A stretch of 64,000 nucleotides of DNA from Nymphaea colorata (lineage: Eukaryota > Streptophyta > Magnoliopsida > Nymphaeales > Nymphaeaceae): assembly GCF_008831285.2 (NCBI RefSeq), contig NC_045145.1:4442723-4506722 (forward strand), written 5' to 3'. The notes beneath the pieces were generated by a model. The model was not told the DNA's origin. It saw only the letters and a list, made by a program, of their open reading frames with translations, and did not search any database. Every line of letters begins with the position of its first letter. Positions within the stretch are counted from its first letter, which is position 1. Positions 56,747 to 64,000 of this stretch are shown piece by piece. The translations under genes and the position numbers were made by a program.

Positions 56747-56815
<69 letters not shown>
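56747..56815. repeat. (TA)n microsatellite, about 69 bp
   Basis: Uninterrupted TA dinucleotide run immediately upstream of the small MITE at 56839, a frequent insertion setting for such elements. Confidence 0.95.
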
Positions 56816-56819
<4 letters not shown>

Positions 56820-56838
56820 GCAAAACAACCAGTTAGAG

Positions 56839-57000
56839 ACTGTTTGGAAACAGTAACAATATGTTATTATCTCATATATTTGCCCCCAAAAAAGTTGGGT
56901 AAATTTATGCAATACTGTTTAATGTGTCCAATGAATTTAACTAATTTTTGGGTTAGATACATGAGAAAGTAACATACTGTTGTTGTTTCCAAATGGCCCC
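56839..57000. mobile_element. Small MITE, 162 bp
   Basis: Left ACTGTTTGGAAACAGTAACA with AATATGTTA; right (reverse complement) GGGGCCATTTGGAAACAACA with ACAGTATGTTA: inverted ends of about 30 bp. Flanked by TTAGAG on both sides (56833-56838, 57001-57006), possibly part of a longer target duplication. No coding capacity. Confidence 0.6.
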
Positions 57001-58500
57001 TTAGAGGTTGTTTGGAACCAACGATACTTTGTATCTTATGAATCTATTCAAAAGATTATAGCAGGTTCATGAGAATTAATACTATTGTTCTATGAACCAG
57101 TTCCAATCTTGGGAGTAGATGTATGAGACACTTAGAAAATGTCTTTGCTACCAAACTACAACTTCTGATTCAAACTTGTGACCACCAATCATGGTGGATG
57201 TCGTCGCTACCACTATACTCTATTTGTGATCAGCTGTTGTCTAATCAATGAACCCATTCTAGGTGCTTTATGATATATCCTTTCCTAAGGTTTGAATACT
57301 AGTGCATTCGCAAAATATATCATAATGGATTCACTATGTAATAAAAAGCAACAAAGTCACTAGTGACCATACTTTGTAACATGATAGTGTGTCATAGAGA
57401 CATTTTTATTAACAAAATAACATGGCACAGGAGGAACGAATATGCATCACCACAGGTAAAGAAAAGGAGGGAGGGAGGAGGGGAGTTAGCGTCTATGTGT
57501 GTATGACAAATGTTTTTAGTAACACAAATTACATGTTACAAATGATTTTAGTAACCAACAAAATATAACAGACACAGATTTTCAAGGACTATGCATCAAA
57601 TGTGATTCTTCTTAAATCATTATTATACTTATCATAGTACTAAGTGAGCGAGAGGTTTATTCCTGCAGACAGGGATGTTCATGGACTATTGTATCAAATG
57701 TGGTACTTTTTAAATCATTATTATAGTTGCCATAATTTCAGGTGAGCAAGAGGTTCATTGCTTAGAATGAGGCCGAAGGTGCCCCAATTTCCCTTACTTC
57801 TAGAATCCTAAGCTGTGTTGCCGTCAGGAATGATAGCAGTAGACCCTTCAACTTAAATGTTAGACCGCACCACCTTAACATGCAAGAGCATAACACCGAA
57901 GATAATTAAACTATAGACCAGCTTTCCCACACGCCTTTAGCCCAACATCCTAACATCCATGATATGAAAGCCGTATTTTTTTTGTTTCACGCATTAAAAA
58001 ATAAACTCTTAATAAAATAATGCCCAAAGCAACAAAGTAGTTTGAGCCCTGGTACGTAACGTAACTAGCTAAACAGCCCATGTGAAGAGAATGTACCATC
58101 TAACAGAGACATCATGATGCGGCCCAATCACACAAAATGCCCCTTTTACCGTAGTTACATGACCTGGACGTGCCAGTTGACATCGTCCATATGTAACGTG
58201 CAGCTTTGGCCAAATATAACAAGTGTTTTGGTCCCAAGCAATTGCAGGGACTAGTTGATAGTAAACAAAGAAGGACCTTTGTATAGAAAAAGTGCTGTCA
58301 AACAGATTAACAGATCAAAGTAATGGGGTTAGCTTGTCTTGGGCATCTCTTTGCTAATAATGACACTGTAGCATTGAATATTGAACTTTGAGACATTCTG
58401 TGAAAAGGCACATGTCTTAAAACTCTGTTTTGATTGCTTAACCAGGTTATGGAGTTTAAGGTAAACGGAAGGGAACCCACTGTTTGAGTGAGAGGCTGTA
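57001..58500. other. Intergenic with diverged tandem duplication
   Basis: No gene recognised. A ~115-bp block (GACTATGCATCAAATGTG... and GACTATTGTATCAAATGTG...) is repeated with divergence at about 57585-57760. Confidence 0.55.
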
Positions 58501-58511
58501 GCCCTCCTCCT

Positions 58512-58851
58512 TAAGGCTGGGCATCAGGCCAGGCCACCGGCAAGTACCCGGTACCCAGCCTTACTGGGGCCCAAGCCCGGTCCTATTGGGTTCGATAAAT
58601 CCAGGTGGACTCGACATTTTTTTATATTTATTTTATCAATTTATATATATAAATATAATATTTTATTATGATTGATTATATTTATATATTATTATATATT
58701 AAAAAAATAATTTAATCGGGCCGGGCTTTGGCTGGGCTCAGGCTCGGGTTTGAATGGTCAGGCCGGGTAGGGGCTTGAGTTTCGGGTGTCGGGCCTTCTC
58801 GGGCTCAGCACCTTATCGGGCCGGGTCGGGCCAGCCCGATGCCCAGGCTTA
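58512..58851. mobile_element. MITE with TAAGSCTGGGCATC termini, 340 bp
   Basis: Begins TAAGGCTGGGCATCAGG and ends CCCGATGCCCAGGCTTA: near-perfect inverted ends. Flanking octamers CTCCTCCT and CTCCCCCT match at 7 of 8, an 8-bp target duplication typical of hAT elements. GC-rich GGGCCGGGC arms around an AT-rich core (58615-58710). Related sequences at 13497 and 15228. Confidence 0.75.
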
Positions 58852-59870
58852 CTCCCCCTTCCTCTCTGCCCTCAAGGTCAAAAACTGCTTTAAACTACCG
58901 ATGATTTAATTTTTTTTGTCGTTATATGTAAGACCCAACTAAGAGAAACCAGTTTTATCAAAGAAACCTACAAGTTTTATGGAAAAGCTATAAGATTAGA
59001 GTCGGTGGGGTTGTTCTTTTATTGTCCCAACCTTTTTGAGGGAGGCTTTTCATAACTTTCCTCCCTCCCTTCCTTTCACTTCTCCACCATAATACTTGTA
59101 CCTTTTCATTTTGATATGTTTTTTCAAGTTTGTATTTTAGAACATACGCTTGTTAAATGCTAGATTTTCACCAACTTGATCATTTACAAACCTACATTAA
59201 AAGTAGAAAACCAAGTTCTGTTCTTGTTATCCAAATGAAACCTAAAGGTTTATCAAAAAGGGGTTGGTCCAACGGAATTGAATAGGACTGGCCGGGCCCA
59301 CCGACACGCAAGTTGAAGAGTGCCAAGGACGGTACTTAGAGACATTGACACAGACCTTGTACCTTACGAGATGAGTTGATGGGTGGGGGCTTTGACCTTT
59401 TTTAAGGCAGTGGGTCAAACCCTACTCACCTAAAACCCTAAAAGTTTTTTTGTTTTTTATTTGGGTATTTGACCATGTCTATGAGACTTCAAGGAAGTTT
59501 CACTCTTAGGCCACTTCTACAGTTTTTTAAAAGGCAAATAATCATTATTGAGAAAATTTCACAATTTTTATGTCAGAAAATTTTATCCACAATGTTTAAG
59601 AGAATTCATTTGAAAGTACTACTAGCTTTTCTAGGTGAACCATTGGAAGCTACTACTAGCTTTTTTAGGTGATCATGGCGTAAATGAGAAGCTCCCCATA
59701 CGTTTAGGGTACAGAACTGCTATGAGTCCTCAACAAATTTACAATCACTCCCTTCTATTAAAAAGTAGCATCTGCTATTGTTTCCAATTCGCATGAGCAG
59801 TTCTTATGAAAATCGAAATAAAGACCGGGTTCTCACCGACTTGTCAGCCTGAAGACAAAGATTATAGTTG
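58852..59870. other. Intergenic, no gene recognised
   Basis: A 26-bp phrase (CTACTAGCTTTTCTAGGTGA and CTACTAGCTTTTTTAGGTGA) is repeated at 59620 and 59654. Nothing else recognised. Confidence 0.55.
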
Positions 59871-59879
59871 TTGAACTTC

Positions 59880-60110
59880 GAGATGGAAAAAAAACTTTGG
59901 TCTGAAATGTTATTAAGTGCACTCGACTATTTTATTGCACCGTATCCTTTCTCCGTGTTTTAGTGGCTGAGCAACATGCATGACAAGGGCGGGAAGTGTA
60001 TATTATTTTGTCACCAGCTGTTCGAGTGACACAAGTGATGGTTGGGAAGCGCGCTTCCTCTATCCAAACGAGAAGTACTGCTCTCTCTCTCTCTTATCTT
60101 GGTTTATCAA
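59880..60110. repeat. UGT gene 2 3' flank shared with the UGT pseudogene
   Basis: Aligns with 54480-54680: shared GCACTCGACTAT, GAGCAACATGC, GGGAAGCGCGCTTC, CAAACGAGA, CTTGGTTTATC. It marks the duplicated block's 3' side. Confidence 0.8.
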
Positions 60111-60578
60111 CAATTTTTAAATTACCTCCACGAAAATGGAATCTTTCTTGGGCATACTTTCATAAAACTTTTTGGTGAAAGTTCAATTATTTATTTCCTT
60201 GTCAGAGCTATTCTGTGATCGGCCTGCCTGCAAAAGCTATTCGAATAATCGGTCGGTGCAACTTGGGGTCGGTCCCAACACAATAGAAGACCTGCCAAAC
60301 TTTAATTAGTTTGCAGAATTTTCTAATCTGCAAGACACTGAACACTGTAACTTTCTAAACGATTGCAGTTTACCAATTTCCGGTGAGTGAAAGCGGTCGA
60401 AAAAATGGTCAAAACCCTCCCCGGACTCAGAATCCGTCAACTAAATACATCGATAACAAACTAAAAACTCAAAATGATCCGCTAGTTCTGATTCAAGTAG
60501 AGAAGGCAAAAAGACATATTATTCATTGTTACGAAGAATCAACGGGAAAAAGTTTCCAAGGTTGCAGCAGTAACTGCA

Positions 60579-62999
60579 CTACTGCAGTTTCTCTGTATTA
60601 TTTGTCGTAAATCTTGCCTTAGCCCCTTTCATTGTGCTGGCGAAACATTCAAGATTCCTGGTGGAAACACCGGAACCATCCATCACAGCCTTTCTTACCT
60701 TGTCCTTCAACTCTGTAACTCTCTTCCTTATCCCGTCGTTCTTGATCAAATCCTCAATTTTCTCCTTGATCTCTTCCTTTCTAACAATTCCAAGCGAATC
60801 CTCTGCCAATGCCAACCCCACTTTCCACAGCTCAACTATGTAGGTCTGGTTCTGGAACTGGTCAAAGAAGTAAGGCCAGCACAACATGGGGACGCCATTA
60901 CTCAGACCTTCTAGAGCTGAGTTCCAGCCACAGTGAGTCAGAAAACAAGCCACAGATGGATGGGAGAGAACTTCCTTTTGTGGTGTCCAGTTCACCACAC
61001 GGCCTTGCTTCGACACACGGTCCAAGAACCCATCTGGGTAGATGGCCGGAGAAAACTCCATGAGATCTGGTCTGCAGACCCAGAGGAATGGTCTGCCGGT
61101 GAGCTCCAGCCCTAGTGCTAGCTCACTGATCTGTTGCTGCCTGAGCACTGTCATGCTTCCAAATGAGACGTAGATGACAGAGCAGTTGGGTTGCTGATCT
61201 AGCCAGTCAATGCAGCTCAAGTCCTCAGCCCAAAAGGATGATGGTTGGGGAAGAGTACTCCTGTTGGCTGAGAGAAGGGGTCCTATTGGAACTGCACCAT
61301 TTAGGTGTCTGAAAACGGGCAACTCAAGTTCTGAAAATGAGTTGCAGAGTATGTGATCTACATGCTTCACAGCTTCAAAATTGTTGCAGAGATACTTGAA
61401 ACAGATCACCTGCCATTTGACATCTTTATAGTTCACCCAACAAGGGTGTTTTGGCCTGATGGGGTGGACATCCTCCAATATATCGGCTGCCTTGTCATAA
61501 TTCTGTACAGAACCTGCCACCACATCAGGCAAAAATTTCTTCTGAATTCTCAACGCTGGAAAAAAGGATTTTGAATGAAATGGTTCAACAAGATAAAACA
61601 GGAAGAAAATGAATCGGAAGTTTTTATTTTAATTTATTTGGATACTTATAATTGTGCTAGCAGTAAAGAAGAATGTGGAAAGAGATGGCCAAACTTTACT
61701 TTTGTTGCATGAACACGAGAAAAAGCAAAATTGTTGAGAGAAGAGAACTGCTATCTGACAATCTTATTTCATGATGTTTATCTATAGATATCAGCGTTCC
61801 GTTAATAGCAGCTGTAAGTGCGAGAAAGTAGAGAGGATGTGCAAGTGCTTCAAAATTAGAGGTTGCATTTGTAAACTGTTCGACTATATATCTCTACCAA
61901 GTTCGTCATATAGCAGTTTATTACCTAAACAAATTCCGGAAAACGCCTTAAAGGACTGGACTTTGAAAGAAGGACAGACTTCTGCGTCTTAACAGGAAGA
62001 GCTGTTACTGAAACAAAGTGTATGCTATGTAACCTATCTTTTACCAGCTTTTACACAAGATCATTAACATTATTAGAGAGTGACTTCTATATCACAACAA
62101 ACGAACGTTAATAAAACAAATCAGTAAGTTTTAAGATTGAATCAAACTTATATCAAAAAATTCCTTTAGCTGGCAGCTACTAATGCTATACGAACATTAA
62201 ACTAAGTCACGCAGATTATTCAAAACAGTTGCTGCACCCCACAATTTACTCTCTTGGATTGTATCATGAATGGGACATTTGGTTGGTAACTATTCGTTGT
62301 TAATTTTGTTCTTGGTAGATAATTTTTGTGTCTCGGATATATACGTAGACAACTTTTTCTCTCTTTCACTGATCTCTCGTCAGCTTTCCCCCTTTTAGGA
62401 GGGCACAAAGAAGATCTCGAGACGATTGAAAAGTGGTTACCGCTTATGAAGATTGAAACTAGACGGAGAAGAAAGAAATCCAAAACTTGGAGCACACACT
62501 TGGATCACTTACCGTTGTGATTTATGAATCCACTGTCGAGTAGCTTGCCAATGTTGAGGAGGATAGCTAACTGCCAGGTCGATGCTGGGAAGAATGCAGC
62601 TCTGGGAATTTTCAGCTTCTCCGCAACATTGAGCAGAAAACCAATAAATCCATCAACGATGACATATGTAATCTTGTTCTCCTCCCTCTCGTTGATCTTC
62701 ACTATGAGCTCCTCTAAGAAACTGGGCATTGACCGCTTTATGACGACAAAAAACCGGCTGCGATCTCTGCGTTCCTCATCGTTGGCCGCACCGTCGGGGA
62801 TGGTCACCAACCGGATTCCTCCATTATACTCGCCGAAGCAGTTCTCCGGCAGTGCTGCCATGACATGGGCATGACTGAACTCGGTGTGGACAAACGTAAC
62901 AAGAATCCCAAGCTTCGCTAGGCGGTGAGAGAGCTCCATGAGAGGGTCAACATGCCCTTGTGCAGGATAAGGAACTACTAAAGCATGTGGAACGACCAT
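60579..62999 (-). CDS. UDP-glycosyltransferase (UGT83A-like), gene 2
   Basis: Same family and role as UGT gene 1, opposite strand. Exon 1 62999-62513 (487 nt, the same length as gene 1), exon 2 61555-60579; donor AACG|GTAAGT, acceptor TTCCAG|CGTTG; intron 957 bp, phase 1. Protein 487 residues. Catalytic-type His16 in AQGH, Asp116 in VIVDG, and PSPG box at 352-395 starting WTPQKEVLSHPSVACF, with HCGWNS and ending FDQ. Compared with gene 1, exon 2 carries about 16 more residues at its start and a longer basic C-terminus (KARFTTNNTEKLQ). A partial decayed duplicate lies at 54480-55480. Acceptor unknown. Intact and probably functional. Confidence 0.95.
61556..62512 (-). other. Intron of UGT gene 2 (957 bp)
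   Basis: GT-AG, phase 1, AT-rich, no recognised gene. Portions near 61580-61700 and 62120-62290 (+ coordinates) match the pseudogene region 55057-55480. Confidence 0.85.
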
Positions 63000-63065
63000 A
63001 CTGATGGTAGATACAATCTCTCTCTACCTCTCTGTCCCCTTCACATACAAAAATACTGTGAATGG

Positions 63066-63078
63066 TGTTTAAATAAAG
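63066..63078 (-). promoter_or_regulatory. Candidate TATA-like element of UGT gene 2
   Basis: On the minus strand CTTTATTTAAACA lies about 70 bp upstream of the ATG at 62999. Weak match, placed by distance. Confidence 0.3.
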
Positions 63079-63079
63079 C

Positions 63080-64000
63080 TTCATGATCTTGTCGGGATTC
63101 AAAATTTTACGGTTTACAGACATGGCTGGTGAAACCAGGCGGCAAGATCTCGGGTTCCCATCAATGGTCTTCATTTCTGAAAGAGTTACTGCGCGCCACT
63201 GAACTTAAGGCTTTTTCGATAAAAGGCATTCGAAGCAAGCAGGAGAAATCGATGTCCTTTACAAAGGTCTAATTGTACATCAGATTCTAAAAATATCCAG
63301 ACCAGTAAAGAAAAAGTTAGAAAGCTATGTTTCATATCAAGGGAAGAAACTGATGCCTAGAGGCCGCCTGTGTAGCCTTTCAAAAGTTACATCTGACGCC
63401 TTTTCTCCTCACATGAAGGTAATTTTTTTTTTCACTTTTTACCATTTATTTATTTTATGGTCAGACTGGTGGGGTCAGTGAAAGTTTGTGATCATTTTGA
63501 TTCTTATGATACTATTTTTTTTTATGCATCACACTTTAATCGATTCATAAGTGTATTATTCTTAAGGGCGAGAGGTTTCAGCCTCTTTGAGGTATTTTTC
63601 CATTTTTTTTTTCAATCAATTAAGACCAAAAGACATTGGGGGTGCGAACATTTTACCTATTGAAGACACAGAGGCAATATTCGAAGAAGAAAAGTGCTAC
63701 TAAAGTAAATAATGTTTCAACTCCATGGATGACACATGTGCACTCGTTAATTTTGAGTGCAAGTTCTGAAAACCTGAGAGACTTTTTCTCTAAAAAAAAA
63801 AAAAATCTCAACTATATAGTTAACAAATTTTCAATTGGTCATAGGGTACTAACCGTAGTCTTAAACCTAAAACTACTCAAAATCAAAGCACTAATTCAAG
63901 CTTTCATAGAATGAGCTCCTTATGCCCGACCTATCTATGCCCCTAGGGTAGAGTTTTCAATTTTTTTTATAAAGTAATGTATATTTTAAATTTTTAACAT
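63080..64000. other. Upstream region of UGT gene 2, no gene recognised
   Basis: AT-rich to the window end with T- and A-runs. The 92-codon frame at 63636-63914 has no recognised domain. Confidence 0.5.

Noticed and set aside
56727-56912. Minus-strand frame with a Tyr-Ile repeat
   Set aside because: Produced by the (TA)n tract.

Overview
This window is nuclear DNA of a flowering plant. The evidence is spliced plant-type genes (two UDP-glycosyltransferases with the PSPG box, a NatC Sm-like subunit, an Asterix/WDR83OS gene with kilobase introns), GT-AG introns, AT-rich intergenic DNA with (TA)n tracts, and several classes of plant transposon debris. The species cannot be assigned from the sequence alone.

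Layout. 1-10295: an old, broken Ty3/gypsy element (copy A) of the Tat lineage; it enters the window inside its 5' LTR and runs through a plant-mobile-domain (PMD-like) relic, gag, protease, RT, two RNase H domains and integrase. 10296-11780: a truncated hAT transposase gene fused to the 3' side of copy A. 11781-16860: intergenic DNA with tandem repeats, SINE-like and MITE-like repeats. 16967-18784 (+): UGT gene 1, two exons. 20769-21167 (+): NAA38. 21168-28570: intergenic DNA with MITEs, a large inverted repeat and a chromovirus RT relic. 28571-44166: a second, structurally complete copy (copy B) of the same Tat family, with 3.24-kb LTRs, a perfect 5-bp target duplication (GTGAT), primer-binding site and polypurine tract. 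45207-49303 (+): Asterix gene, three exons. 52514-53002: CACTA-like non-autonomous element. 53690-55480: decayed duplicates of Asterix exon 2 and of the UGT locus. 55740-56169: LINE ORF1 (DUF4283) relic. 56747-58851: (TA)n tract and two MITEs. 60579-62999 (-): UGT gene 2, with the same intron position and exon-1 length as UGT gene 1.

The most interesting object is the Tat family seen in copies A and B. It carries a PMD-like reading frame between the LTR and gag. Its transcribed LTR holds a strong candidate splice donor, paired with a candidate acceptor 15 nt before the PMD ATG. Between integrase and the polypurine tract copy B has seven short hairpins whose stems change sequence while staying paired. 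Copy B has LTRs about 98% identical by eye, yet its pol is broken by three nonsense codons, a frameshift and loss of an integrase zinc-ligand cysteine, and its gag by another frameshift, so it looks recently inserted but no longer autonomous.

The cellular genes are not an operon or an evident pathway. The two UGTs are related paralogues on opposite strands, and a third, decayed UGT copy lies between them, which points to local duplication. NAA38 (N-terminal acetylation) and Asterix (ER membrane-protein chaperone) are housekeeping genes.
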